Part shown: piece by piece, positions 13,173 through 24,341 of the stretch
Position numbering within the stretch: position 1 is the first letter of the stretch
How the letters are laid out: every line of letters begins with the position of its first letter
Source: Brienomyrus brachyistius
Taxonomy: Eukaryota; Chordata; Actinopteri; Osteoglossiformes; Mormyridae
Assembly: GCF_023856365.1 (NCBI RefSeq)
Contig: NC_064543.1
Location: forward strand, 5,306,952-5,370,951
Reading direction: 5' to 3'
Length of the DNA stretch: 64,000 nucleotides
Translations under genes and position numbers: made by a program
Notes under the pieces: generated by a model
Database searches by the model: none
The model's input: only the letters and a program-made list of their open reading frames with translations
What the model was told of the DNA's origin: nothing

Positions 13173-14200
13173 GTGTCACTGTGGTCTGGTGTCACCATTG
13201 CTGCTTCTGATCCAGTGTCACTGTGGTCTGGTGTCACCATTGCTGCTTCTGATGCAGTGTCACTGTGGTCTGGTGTCACCATTGCAGCTTCTGATCCAGT
13301 GTCACTATGGTCTGGCGTCACCATTGCTGCTTCTGACGCAGTGTCACTGTGGTCTGGTGTCACCATTGCTGCTTCTGACGCAGTGTCACTGTGGTCTGGT
13401 GTCACCATTGCTGCTTCTAACGCAGTGTCACTGTGGTCTGGTGTCACCATTGCTGCTTCTTATCCAGTGTCACTATGGTCTGGCGTCACCATTGCTGCTT
13501 CTGATGCAGTGTCACTGTGGTCTGGTGTCACCATTGCAGCTTCTGATCCAGTGTCACTGTGGTCTGGTGTCACCATTGCAGCTTCTGATCCAGTGTCACT
13601 GTGGTCTGGTGTCACCATTGCTGCTTCTGATGCAGTGTCACTGTGGTCTGGTGTCACCATTGCAGCTTCTGATCCAGTGTCACTGTGGTCTGGTGTCACC
13701 ATTGCAGCTTCTGATCCAGTGTCACTGTGGTCTGGTGTCACCATTGCTGCTTCTGATGCAGTGTCACTGTGGTCTGGTGTCACCATTGCTGCTTCTGACG
13801 CAGTGTCACTGTGGTCTGGTGTCACCATTGCTGCTTCTAACGCAGTGTCACTGTGGTCTGGTGTCACCATTGCTGCTTCTTATCCAGTGTCACTATGGTC
13901 TGGCGTCACCATTGCTGCTTCTGATGCAGTGTCACTGTGGTCTGGTGTCACCATTGCAGCTTCTGATCCAGTGTCACTGTGGTCTGGTGTCACCATTGCA
14001 GCTTCTGATCCAGTGTCACTGTGGTCTGGTGTCACCATTGCTGCTTCTGATGCAGTGTCACTGTGGTCTGGTGTCACCATTGCAGCTTCTGATCCAGTGT
14101 CACTGTGGTCTGGTGTCACCATTGCAGCTTCTGATCCAGTGTCACTGTGGTCTGGTGTCACCATTGCTGCTTCTGACGCAGTGTCACTGTGGTCTGGTGT
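13173..14200 (+). repeat. Minisatellite, 42-bp unit, about 24.5 copies, 420-bp higher-order period
   Basis: The unit starts GTGTCACTGTGGTCTGGTGT and continues CACCATTGCTGCTTCTGATC with a final CA. Unit starts at 13173 and 14181 are 24 units apart. Variants cluster at the last eight bases (GATCCA, GATGCA, GACGCA, AACGCA, TATCCA) and at GCTGCT/GCAGCT. A block of ten units recurs exactly 420 bp later; for example the 60 bases from 13381 equal the 60 from 13801. Because 42 is a multiple of three and no unit contains a stop, several frames stay open: + gives repeats of VSLWSGVTIAASDP, - gives MVTPDHSDTASEAA. It sits inside the 12.7-kb agbl1 intron, so I treat it as noncoding. Confidence 0.95.
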
Positions 14201-15295
14201 CGCCGGGGCCTGAATGCCGAAGTCGTTTCAACTCACAGCACTGACTGAATACATTTAGCAAAATCAGGTTCTTGGGCTTTAGATTACATAATTTCCCAAA
14301 ACAGGAAATCGCTTCTCCAATTGACAAGTCAATCGCAGGACATGTTCTCCTCCAGACGACTGCCTGCTGTTATTGTAAATGATTTTTCTATTTATTCCCA
14401 CGGCTGCCCGTTCCATCGCACTTCATCAGCAGGTGTGGCCGGTTAGAGACTTTGTCCCTCTGCCTGACACTGTCCTGCAGGAGCCAGGCTGAGTCTAGCC
14501 AGCATCATAACATCGGAAATCACCTCCCACATTCAATGCTGAGGCTGCTTTGTGTATCCTGCAGATCTGGAACTTTTTGTCATGCCCCCGGGTCCCTGCT
14601 GAAAGCCTTGCAGGGAAATTGATGAATTAGCCGCGTGCATCTTTCACATAAAGATCTAAAAACTTGTCAGATATTGAATTTTTTTATTGGAAATGGCAGA
14701 CATTAAGTTTATTGGTTTGGGAATATTTTAAATTATGATTATGAAAACTCCAGAAAGAAAAACTAATGAACTTTTAACTGCCTGTCTGCAGTTCATCATT
14801 CATTTTGCAATCTGTGTTGGTAGGACTTGTGAATCCATTGTCTGCTCTTGGTGTGACGTACCTGCTCTACGGTAACGCAGGACATCCTTAATGGGTCAGA
14901 CGGTGAGAGACAGAGAGACGGGCCTGGCTATAAAAAGACGTATCAGACGCATCCATAAATTATTACCGTGCTGAACAACACTCTCAAAATAAAATGTCTT
15001 TCCAGGGGCTGCTGTCATTTTCAGCAAAGCTTTTCAAACGTTAAATATTTAACACAGAAGTATAAGCAATACATCAAAATTACATAAGAGAGAGAAGCAG
15101 GGAAAAACAGATTCTGAAGTCTGAGTCTCTATTAAAGTTATATTTATATATATGGCTGTGATCTCACTCCTCTGGGCTTGTGGGTTCTGCTCTTGCCTTG
15201 GCTCTCTCTCTGTCTTTCTGTTCGGTTTGTGCGGCTTTCCTCCACCCGCTATCCAAACGCATGCACTTTAGGTGGAGTGATGTGTCTAAATGAGG

Positions 15296-15600
15296 GTGGT
15301 GTATGGCTGAGCAGGTTAGGATGCTGTGCGTGTAATTGTAAGATTGCCAGTTTAGGTCCCACGGTTAGCTGAGTTACTTCAGCGTTGGGCCCTTGTGCGA
15401 GGCCCTTAACGCTCACTGCTCCAGGGATTGGCTGACCCTGCATACGTTGCTTTTGATGAAAAATGTGTACTTGTGTCCTGGGTTGGCATTCTATCCAGGA
15501 AGGAGCTGCTGTGGGATAGGCCAGCCGCTCATTGTGACCCTGCACTGGATACACTGGATACTGGATACTGCAGGGAATGCATTCGGTCGTCTTGGCCTGG
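15296..15600 (+). mobile_element. tRNA-derived SINE of a second type
   Basis: The head GTGTATGGCTGAGCAGGTTA resembles a tRNA A box, and TTGCCAGTTTAGGTCCCAC resembles a B box. The body has TTGGGCCCTTGTGCGAGGCC, CTTAACGCTCACTGCTCCAG and GGCTGACCCTGC, a wording I know from fish SINEs and unlike that of 3046-3401. The tail contains short TGGATACTGGATACTG repeats. No clear target duplication was found. Confidence 0.65.
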
Positions 15601-15910
15601 CCTGAATCAGTGAGAAGTCCACAGAGAGCCATTGCTGCTGGCAGGGATACTTCATGTCGTTTAGGGCTGCCGGGCAGTTTCCATGGTAGCCGGTCCAAAC
15701 TTCACTTTACGTTGAGGCTCCATCACCAAAACAGAAACCGAAACCAAAACAGTGACTTGGCTGCGCCGCAGATAAGCAAACGCAGGACCTGACGCTGGCG
15801 AGTCAGCAAGAACGCCACTCTACACTCTGCCACCTGCTTTGCTTAAGTGGGGAAAAGCACATCACTGCCATTCAACTGGCTTAAAAAGAAGATAAAGCGA
15901 GAGAATAAAC

Positions 15911-15937
15911 GGGGGGGGGGGGGGGGGGGGGGGGGGG
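15911..15937 (+). repeat. Poly(G) tract, 27 nt
   Basis: An uninterrupted run of 27 G preceded by AATAAAC and followed by CTTTGGGG. It is the longest homopolymer in the window and lies about 850 bp upstream of an agbl1 exon. Confidence 0.95.
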
Positions 15938-16790
15938 CTTTGGGGAATATTCCGGTGCTGAAGTGACATGGGAATGACTGTGAGAGCCAGCTGATTCTTC
16001 TGAAATTAAACCTTTAGAACCTCAATGGGAAATTAGGGAGGACAATGCCAGGTTGTACTTCTGTCTGAAATACCCGTCAGACTGGCAGTGAATCAGAAGG
16101 AGGCTCGCTTTGAGCCGTAAGCGTGTCTTTTGTGTGAAGACATTTTTCTCCCCGTAGATGTTTGTCTGAAGCTGCGTTTATCCGTTCCCTGACTCATGTT
16201 CCATCCTGTAATACGCTCTAATAGCACTTCCTGGCTTCCAGCGTCTTTCTGTAATAATAACGAAAGTCTCAAAAGAGTTTCTGTGTGAATGCTGTGGGTT
16301 GTGTGGGAATGTTTGATTTGGCCAGAACACTGCCTGCGTTGGATACCGTGTGGAAGGGAGGTGGGTGGGATTTCTTTGTTAATCGGCCATTTAATCAACC
16401 GATTCATAAATGTGTTTAACTGTAACAGGATTTTTGGGCCAGAATCTGACTACCTCCGCAATCGCCTTTCATAGGAAACCTCTAGCTGGCTTTCAATTTC
16501 CAGCTAATTACATACTAAAATATTGCCACCTGTAATATAAAAATGTTTAGTCAATTAAGAAAAAAGCAGCTTTTTATTATTTTAAGGAGAAATATGGATC
16601 AAGTTAGCATGGACTGGACCTTATTTCTAAAGGTCACTTACCTAAATTACAATGTTGGTTGATATACTCTGCTTAAATTAAAAGACATACCCCGTTTTGG
16701 CTTCTAAGCAGAATTGTTGCATGCCCAGGGCCCAATTGAAGTGATGGCCAGCACCTGTGCTCTGTGAGACACCGTGGTCCCTCTTGGCAG

Positions 16791-16920
16791 GCACCGCTGT
16801 TCCCTGAATGGCCAGGACCTCAACAGGCAGTGGATGAAGCCTGAACCCAGCCTGAGTCCCACCATCTTCCATGCAAAGGGACTCCTGTACTATCTCAACA
16901 GCATCGGCAGGACCCCACTG
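16791..16920 (+). CDS. agbl1: agbl1 exon with the NRQW substrate-binding motif
   Basis: The single leading G completes the Ser codon begun in the previous exon. Then 43 codons read [20 protein letters not shown] and end [13 protein letters not shown]. In M14 carboxypeptidases the Asn-Arg pair of this motif holds the C-terminal carboxylate of the substrate, and both residues are present. The acceptor is CTCTTGGCAG, the donor is GTGAGC at 16921, and the exon ends in phase 0. [12 protein letters not shown] is closer to the AGBL1 wording I recall (SIGRSP) than to AGTPBP1, which supports the gene name. A C21 run starts five bases into the following intron. Confidence 0.93.
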
Positions 16921-18570
16921 GTGAGCCCCCCCCCCCCCCCCCCCCCAAGCCACATCGAGCCCATTTAAAAGCCCATTTTAAAAGGACACTTTGTTTCTGC
17001 TCCATCAATGCCCAGCAGCTCCTTTCCTTAAAGGCGTCAGTCCCTGTTCAATATTCCATCCTCCGTACAGGAATAAATGGAGAAGGCTCTGGACGAGCTG
17101 TCCGGTTTTTACTGCTTTCAGGCATAGGCCGGGTCAATGGGGTCACAGTGGCAGATTTCCTAATGACTTTGGCAATTCAAAACAAAAACCAAAAATTGTG
17201 TTTTCATCTGCTTACACTCCTCTGGAGAATTCATTACGTGGGTTTTACATTTGCCACACAAAGAACCATGACATAAGATTAATCATTGTTGTCCAAACAT
17301 GTAGAAGTAAATATTGGCAGCAATGCCAGGCATTTGTAATGTGCTTTTTCATTTATGTATTAGACATCCAGTGATCCTATTAGTTTATCAAACTGGAGGC
17401 TCAGCTCATAAAATGGATGTAAACATATATGCATGTATTTAGAGCAGCTTAAAGGCACAGAGTGTCTCATGTTCCCCAAACTTTATGAGGGTTAACTATG
17501 GTTCAGTGTAACTCTTCAGTGTTCAGGGTTAACTATGGTTCAGTGTTCAGTGTGAGACACCTGGGGAAGAAAAACCCTTCGTACAGAGAAATAATTCTGC
17601 CCCGATTGTGGACACGGAAGCCCATTAAACACTTCAGCTGTGAGCAATGAAAGAATATCGTGGGGTAATGAAACAAAAATCCTCATCGGTTGCTGGATTT
17701 TCTCAGGTATCTGCAGGACTTATGAGTGCAGCACGGGATGGTACTTTACTTTGGGATAGATAACAACTTTCGTGAACAGATGCATGCACAACTGCTCCTT
17801 GCTCACATGCCCTGGGTGCATTTAACGCATCTTACCCTTCCATATTAATCAGAATTTGGGTTGTTACATTAATTAAGTAGAGCTGTACATCTTTAGTTGA
17901 TGTCCTCCTTTTATTTTCCCACGGCCTGACAATTTTAAGACAAGATTAGCGAACATGTTTTTACTCCAAGTTGTAATAATTTATTGAATTAATTTCCCAG
18001 GTACATTAAATAGTTCAACCATAATTTATTAGTGCTGTTAATTAGGTAAAAGACCCACACCGTTAAGCTCACAGGCTCGTGTAATCACTGAACTAGAAGT
18101 ATAATTGCATAATAATTGTAATTCATTGAAAATAATTCATGGACTTAATTGCAGTAAATTGTAAATCTGCCATTCAGAGGCAGCAGTTATTCCTCTGTGC
18201 AGTTTGAGGTGGTTCCTCCAAGGCTCCTCGGCTTCAGTAATCATTTATTTCCGGACTGTAAGATTAAGTATTTGAGCTGGAAGCTGGTTCTGGTAAGTCA
18301 GAGAAGCTCAAAATGTAGCCCCTGGGACATGCTTTTAAGGGCTTTGGAATGACAGAGCAAATGTCTGCCTTCAGAAAGCCATCGGTCTTCCTGGAATAAG
18401 GCGGGATTTGACGCGTTCTCCACACTTTGCATGAACCCTCCCGGATTACGGGAGGATCACGGAGCATGCTCCGTGTTACATCTTCTGTCGCCCCCCCACT
18501 CCCTGACAAATTGAAGCATTGTGCTGTCACAAAAGGGAGAGCTAACTGTGGGCTCGTGCTGATCCAAAAG
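16921..18570 (+). other. agbl1 intron, 1.65 kb
   Basis: The donor is GTGAGC followed at once by a C21 run; the acceptor is GATCCAAAAG at 18570. The acceptor lacks a good pyrimidine tract, but a branch-point-like GCTAACT sits at 18541-18547. About 17461-17560 holds short local duplications of TTAACTATGGTTCAGTGT. Otherwise it is AT-rich with no gene. Confidence 0.85.
16926..16946 (+). repeat. Poly(C) tract, 21 nt, next to a 5' splice site
   Basis: A run of 21 C begins at intron position +6 after GTGAG. Poly(C)-binding hnRNPs act on such RNA in other genes; any effect here is inference. Confidence 0.95.
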
Positions 18571-18702
18571 GTTTTCTGTGATTACCACGGCCACTCGAGG
18601 AAGAAGAACGTTTTCCTCTACGGGTGCAGCGTGAAGGAAACCCTGTGGCAGTCTGGCTCTGCCGTTGACACTGCCACCCTGAAGGAGGACCCCGGGTACC
18701 GG
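18571..18702 (+). CDS. agbl1: agbl1 exon with the third zinc ligand (DYHGH)
   Basis: Forty-four whole codons run from VFCDYHGHSRKKNVFLYGCS to EDPGYR. The His in DYHGH corresponds to the third zinc ligand of M14 peptidases (the His196 equivalent of carboxypeptidase A). The exon starts right after CCAAAAG and stops before the donor GTATGC at 18703, phase 0 on both sides. VKETLWQ and the preceding SIGR wording favour AGBL1 over AGTPBP1 (VKETVWH type). The reading frame is uninterrupted and the neighbouring exons follow in the order expected for the family. Confidence 0.93.
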
Positions 18703-19022
18703 GTATGCCCCTCAATCTTTCCATTCGCTCCTCTCTCAAGATGTTCCACATTTAATGTGAAAACAAGATCTCTGCTCTTCCAAGAGTGACCATTTCAATG
18801 AGGCACTTCATCTCCCATTTCTGCTACCTAAACGATTTGTCACACACATTAACTAGAATTAATTTAGAAATAATAATGATGTGTTTCCTAGGTCACTGCC
18901 CTTAACTGCAAAGCCCCAGTGAGTTACACGTCATAAAAGGTTGAAATGGACAGAGGTCCTGACAATGAACCATGACCGTTATTAAGCGTCTTGGAGATGA
19001 AGGCCCTCTCTGTCTTCCACAG
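18703..19022 (+). other. agbl1 intron, 320 bp
   Basis: The donor is GTATGC and the acceptor is CTGTCTTCCACAG with a good pyrimidine tract. It is the shortest intron in the window. No repeats or other features are seen. Confidence 0.9.
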
Positions 19023-19199
19023 ACAATCTCGAAGACCCTGGACCGTATTGCTCCTGCTTTCTCCTTAAACAGCTGCAACTACCTGGTGGAGCGATCACGG
19101 GAGTCCACGGCACGTGTGGTGGTGTGGCGAGAGATGGGCGTACTCAGGAGTTACACCATGGAGAGTACCTACAATGGCTGTGACCAGGGCATCTACAAG
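19023..19199 (+). CDS. agbl1: agbl1 exon with the catalytic glutamate (SYTMES)
   Basis: Fifty-nine codons, phase 0 at both ends, from [20 protein letters not shown] to GCDQGIYK. The segment [20 protein letters not shown] is nearly invariant in cytosolic carboxypeptidases. The Glu of YTMES aligns with the general base Glu270 of carboxypeptidase A (FTFEL), so the enzyme should be active. The donor is GTGCGA at 19200, a weaker than average 5' splice site. The acceptor is CTTCCACAG. The following exon supplies the rest of the helix that closes the domain. Confidence 0.94.
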
Positions 19200-19680
19200 G
19201 TGCGACAAGGTCCATCTGTCTCCGCGGCTAATCCTGCCGATTAGCTTCCTTCTACAGACATGAAATCTGCTGTATAATTCAGCACAGGCATTGCACTTAA
19301 TTAACTCCTTTGACAGCCACTGAATTATGATGGTGGGGGGTGGGGGCGTTCCTTCGGAGGAGGAGTTCCCGTTAGCATGAAAAGCCTTTGTTCGGCTTAG
19401 TAGGCAGGAACATATTTGGGGATATGGAATATATTTACATGCATACATTCACTGAACTTTGTAATGGAACTATTTAGAATAGACAGCCTGACTAAAAGCA
19501 AGGGTATAATGGGTTTCCCATTCTGCATGTTTAAGTTACATGTTCGTCCATATATCTTGAGAATAAACAGGACAAAAATGTTCGGAAAGTATCAAATATT
19601 TTACTAGGAAAAATCTGGTGGCTGTCAAAGTTCAGCTTAATAGAGGGAACAGGGAAAAGCACTCCAAGACAATATGTCTG

Positions 19681-19900
19681 TCCATCCATCCATGCATGCA
19701 TCCATCCATCATCCATCCATCCATCCATCCATCCATCCATCCATCCATCCATCCATCAATCAATCTGCAGTAACTGCTTATCCATCTGGCGTCATGCTGA
19801 TCCAGAATCTATACCAGGAAGTGCAGCGTAGTGTAACACGGTCTCCCACGTGATCTTACACTCAGGCCAATTTCAAGTCTCTGTTTCACCAGAACAGCAT
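19681..19900 (-). mobile_element. Degenerate SINE with CCAT microsatellite tail
   Basis: A (CCAT)n run at 19681-19756 is followed by CAGTAACTGCTTATCCATCT and CACTCAGGCCAATTTCAAGT, which look like the reverse complement of the 3' part of the GGAT-tailed SINE. The tRNA head is lost. Confidence 0.5.
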
Positions 19901-20478
19901 CTCTTTGGGTCTAAAATTAATTTTCAGCCTCAAATTTCCAAGTAAAGCAGATAGCAAATAGAAAATAACTTCTGCAAAGACATGCGGTATAAAAATAATT
20001 GCCCCACAGTTGGTCAGAATGCTGGCACTTTTATCAGTTACACACATAGCCAATCATATGCAGCCACATGGGAACTAGACAGCCTGGGGGCGGGGCATAT
20101 CCTCACTGGAGAAGCCTACTGACAGAGCATTTCAGCTCTGGTGGCTGTCATCAGCCGGTCCAGCAGTGATCCCTGCATGCACATCACTTGAAAAAGATAA
20201 ACTCTAAGTTTGCTTACTTGAGGCAGCTGATGCTAATTCAGCAGCATGGCCAGCAAGTCACAAAGGCCGCCCATCCCCAGGGCATCAGTATAGCCACATA
20301 AAGTAAGGGAACATTCCACAATGTCAGTAGATGGGCATGTGTTCATGACGAAGTTTATTTAGGCCAACATTAGGTCAAGTAACATCTCAGTGAAAACATG
20401 GCTTTTTAAGATTCTTAAGATTAATGTAACAATATAACAAGCGAGTGAGTTTAGTTGCATGTTAATCAGTTTTGTTAC

Positions 20479-20604
20479 ATCCATCCATCCATGCATCTTC
20501 CAACTGCTGGTCCTAGTCGGTCACAGGAGGCCTAGAGTCCATTCCAAGCCATACAGAGCATCAGGTAGACAGGCTGTCTGTCCTTCAGCAGGTTCACTTA
20601 CACC
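20479..20604 (-). mobile_element. Older SINE fragment that received a younger SINE
   Basis: It starts CATCCATCCATCCATGCATC, then TCCAACTGCTGGTCCTAGTC and CTAGAGTCCATTCCAAGCCA, similar to the 3' part of the GGAT-tailed SINE on the minus strand. It is cut at the target duplication of the next element. Confidence 0.5.
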
Positions 20605-20614
20605 CTCACACGAT

Positions 20615-20950
20615 ACATCCATCCATTTCCTGTAATTACTCCTCCTATTCATCGGTCATGGGGGATTCGGAGCCTATGGGCCCAAGGCAGGGAGCAACCC
20701 AGGATGGAGTGGCAACCCATTGCAGGGTACATTCGCACACCATTCACTCACACATGCACACCTACAGGCAATTTGATAACTCCAATTAACCTCAGCATGT
20801 TTTTGGACTGCGGGGGGAAACCGGTGTTCCCAAAAGAAACCCCACGACGACACGGAGAGAACATGAAAACTCCACAGGCTTGGAACTCTGGCAGATCCTC
20901 AACCCTGGTCCCAGAAGTGTGAGGCAGCAGTGCCAACCACTGTGCCGCCT
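20615..20950 (-). mobile_element. GGAT-tailed SINE with exact 10-bp target duplication
   Basis: CTCACACGAT occurs at 20605-20614 and again at 20951-20960, exactly flanking the element. Read on the minus strand it has the tRNA-like head (GCGGCACAGTGGTTGGCACT), the GTTTTCATGTTCTCTCCGTG core and a short GGAT tail. The exact duplication shows insertion by reverse transcription into this spot. Confidence 0.85.
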
Positions 20951-23900
20951 CTCACACGATGCCGCCTCTCAAACGATGCATATTATTTATAATAATAAAC
21001 CAGGCAGCCTTGCAGCAATGTCTTCCTGTTTGACATTTTAACAGTGATTGTCTAGTGCCCTGCCTACTATGAAATGTGGCAGTGGTAAAGAGCTGTGTAG
21101 CAGGCTCTTAAAATCTCACTCTCACCAGGTGTACAGACCTGTTAACAAGGCACAGGGGGAGTCGTCTACAGCGGGAGCTCAGAGTGCCGCTGGAGCAGCC
21201 TTCTTAGGGGCTGTGGGGTGTCTTTTTGGTGCAGATTAAGGCTTGAGGACTCCAGGCGCAGACACTGGCAGGGGAAATGTAAGAGCAGTCCAGGCAGGGC
21301 AGGGTGACACACACGCTCCTGTCCAGGGGAGGTAGAATGGTTTAATTAATATGGCTCCATTAAGGTTCGACACAAAGCGTGTTTTACTTTCATTGTTTTA
21401 ATTTTCAGTTTCAGTTTATTTCAGCGAGGGCTACTCCATTATGCACACACAATTATGATTATTTTGGCCAATTTTGAGTTCAGAATTATTAAACACAATT
21501 AATCATTGACTTTAGAAATATGATGCATCTATTGAACTGTTCTTCTTCTTGAAACTCTAAATATAATTCAACTGAGAAACAAATAAGATGTGGCTGGAAA
21601 GGGGGGGGCTGGATTTATAACACAAGACAAAACGGGAGCATCATTGCGAAATGAAATGTGACATAATAATCACTTTTTCTAGATTATTTTTGTTTTGTTA
21701 ATCATTGGAAGCCATTGGAAACTGAAAATTATTTTGAAAATTAATTGCCCAGCCGTAATTTCAGAGAAAATGTGGTATTGTTTGCTGCCCCCCCACCCCC
21801 GAAAGGATTAGATAGGAGGAAAGTAAATCCCGACTGACCTTAAGGAAGTGAGCTTTTGAAAGCGAGCTGTGCGTAATCGCTCAGCCTTCCGAATCACACT
21901 CCCCTGTACTCTCCCTGCGAGCCCGGGCTTCTCGCCTGAGCCTGATTTGACTTGGCTGCATTCCTCCCAGCCCCCCGAGAAGCCCCGGCCAGCCAGGGCC
22001 AGCATGGACTGTGGCAGGGTGGGGTCTGGAAGGGGGCAGCTGGTGTGCCAGGAGGTGGTGCCAGCCCTCAGGGGGTGCCGTGTTATTTCTTTTTAAAGAT
22101 GCGTCCGGTAGACCCCCCTTTTTCAGCGGGGGTGATGCGGGACACCGAGACCCAGAGCACAGTGTTCTTAGTGTCCGGCCTGAGCCTCTACAAGGTACTT
22201 AAATTCCCTCTGGTATGTGCCCAGTCCTTATAGTAATCAGGAAGCGGAGTGGCTTTGGACAGGGAAGCGGAGAATGTGACCATTTTATTAGCTCTGCAGT
22301 CTGCTGTGTCGAGAGCTCTCTGCTCTCCTCGTTTGTCCGTCAGTGAGCGAAAAACATGCTTGTATTGTGTGCAGGGGTCACTGGGATTGACACGTGACCC
22401 ATTCGCCGCGTGAACCTTTGTCAGGCAATTAATTAAATGCTCCCTAATCGAAGGTCCCTTTAATTCAAACAGTGGGGCAGTGAATGAAGTTGTTCGTAGC
22501 TAATGAGTAGCTAAGGAAGAGCGCGTGAGCACTGCGTTATCAGTAAACCTTGTGAGTCCAAGCCCAGGCGCTTTGTAAGTCCTGAATGGTCCATTTTCCC
22601 TCATTATCCCGATGTCCGGGGTGCCTGCTTTTCTCTGACACTCATTAAGGACGCCCAGGCTTCAGCCATTGTGTCCTACTGTCATTTCATAATCCGGTCT
22701 CACCCCTAAAATTGCATCTGAGCACCTTATTTTCCCTGCCAATAACGGAGCGAGGAGAATGCAGTGAGTGGCCACAGGGGGGGATGATCGTGCCCGCGAG
22801 AAGATGAGAGCAGCGCCCCCGCCTGAACCGCGCCCATCATTACTCCCAGCTTTCCCGGCGCTGCCCTGGCCAGCCTGACCCTCCGCCGCCCGGCTCGCCG
22901 CCCTCCATAACATACCCACAGCTTCTAAAGCTGACTTCCCTGCTCCAGCACCAGCACCGGGTTGCAGTGCTGCGCGATACCTGGATTCGTACGGGCATTA
23001 GTCATTAGAGACAGATGTATTATTTTCGTAACGTGATTTTCATGAATCAAACAGGTAAGACAAATAAACAGCACATGCAGACAGTCCCCCAACTTACAGC
23101 TTATGTGACTCAAACAAATGGCCGAAGCTTTTGCATAAATTTAAATAAATGTATGTAAAAAAAAAAAAACATTTCCGCGGCAGTGTTATGCTACCTAGTG
23201 CGCACTGCGCATCATACAACAGTTGCCCCAGGAAAGTACTGTACTGTAAGACAGCGTGACGATCCCAGCCTCACACACACATCCCACTGTCACTCTCACA
23301 CCTCAGTGTCAGTGTGCTTATCCTATTCTGACATCTGTCTGTTTCAACATATGACCTGTCTGGCGGAAAGGAAGCTTGGGGTAGTCCATGCTCAGCTTTG
23401 CGTTCATATTATGAAAAGGGATAAATTCTGTCTCCTGATTAATTAGGTGGATGAGCCCCCCTCTCCCCCCCACCAGTGTGACTCTTGAGATGCCCCACCC
23501 AGCCTGCTCTCCCCGAAATAAGCAGCAGTTCCTGTGTTCATTCCACTCTTGAACTCCACTCCGGTTTCTCTCCAGACGGCCAAAATGAAATCCATTGAAC
23601 ACGATGTACTCTGGCTGCACGTTCTACCCCAGCGTCGCCGACCGATTGGCCGGATCCATTGGGATGGGGGTGGGAGATACCTTGCGAGCGGGGCATCATT
23701 TTGAATGCAACCCAGACCACCTGCCTCTCTGCAGGCACTGCCTCTGCCCAGGGAGCTGGGGATGTCTGGGGGGGGGGATGGGGGGGGGGACTCAGTATCT
23801 CAGCTCTGTAGCCATAACAAAGTGACAAAGCGTAAATCAGCTGTTTAGCCGAAAAATGCCCCCTCTTCCTGTCAAAGCCTCCACAATGGGCCCCCCTTTA

Positions 23901-24119
23901 ACTATGAGCCTTTGGGAGCCTATTTGACTCAGAAGCTGCATCAGCCTTCAGTTTCCGGGGAAATGTTATTGCACCTATAAACAAGCCACTTAATCTCGAC
24001 TGCGCGTGCAGAGACCTGGTTCTCTAAGTAGCCCACATCAGCAAACTAAATATTTCTCGTCATTTAGTTCACTAACCCCCCCACAGGGCAGCTAATGGCA
24101 TTGCTCTTTCCTACACCAG

Positions 24120-24283
24120 GGCCTTCAGACTGGCACCGGGGAGCTGGAGGAGATGGGCCTGAAGTTCTGCCAAAGCCTGCTGCCTCTGAGGAGGAACTCG
24201 ATGTTACACAGCAGGAAGCTCATCAGCCAGCCCTCGCTGTTGTACGACCTGTACAACGGCCCCCAGGACCACCAGTCACACAA
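24120..24283 (+). CDS. agbl1: agbl1 exon, end of the carboxypeptidase domain
   Basis: Fifty-four codons plus two bases. It begins GLQTGTGELEEMGLKFCQSL, the conserved closing helix of CCP domains (G-T-x-E-L-E-E-M-G), then diverges into a basic and polar stretch with RRNSMLHSRKLISQ, DLYNGPQDHQSH. The acceptor is CTTTCCTACACCAG and the donor is GTAAGC at 24284 in phase 2. The leftover AA joins C of the last exon to make Asn. The domain core is strongly supported; the later half is poorly conserved, as expected beyond the catalytic domain. Confidence 0.92.
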
Positions 24284-24341
24284 GTAAGCCACTCAGCCTC
24301 ACCTGTGTCTGTGAATGGGTAACATTCGCTGCGTGTCTCTG

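Larger units (their letters stand above)
4053..16790 (+). other. agbl1 intron, 12.7 kb
   Basis: Bounded by the donor GTGAGT at 4053 and the acceptor TTGGCAG ending at 16790. Listed separately inside it are an interspersed repeat (4731-4960), a MITE fragment (6410-6520), a SINE fragment (6700-6875), a 42-bp minisatellite (13173-14200), a tRNA-derived SINE (15296-15600) and a G27 run (15911-15937). A short TG/TA-rich patch sits at 11131-11230. About 10910-10950 resembles an inverted SINE head. I see nothing codable between these. Confidence 0.85.
19200..24119 (+). other. agbl1 intron, 4.9 kb
   Basis: Bounded by GTGCGA and CTACACCAG. It contains a CCAT microsatellite with a degenerate SINE (19681-19900) and two SINE copies, one nested in the other (20479-20960). 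A GC-rich patch lies near 22790-22915 and G-rich low complexity at 23761-23790. No other gene-like segment was found. Confidence 0.85.

Noticed and set aside
13122..14213. A 363-residue open frame of VSLWSGVTIAASDP repeats
   Set aside because: It is the 42-bp minisatellite read in one frame; another plus frame and the minus strand are equally open, and it lies within an agbl1 intron with no supporting domain.
15249..15698. A 149-residue minus-strand open frame
   Set aside because: It overlaps the tRNA-derived SINE at 15296-15600 and has no domain likeness.
22790..22915. GC-rich patch as a CpG-island promoter
   Set aside because: It is short, intronic and lacks an adjacent first exon; GC content alone is not enough.
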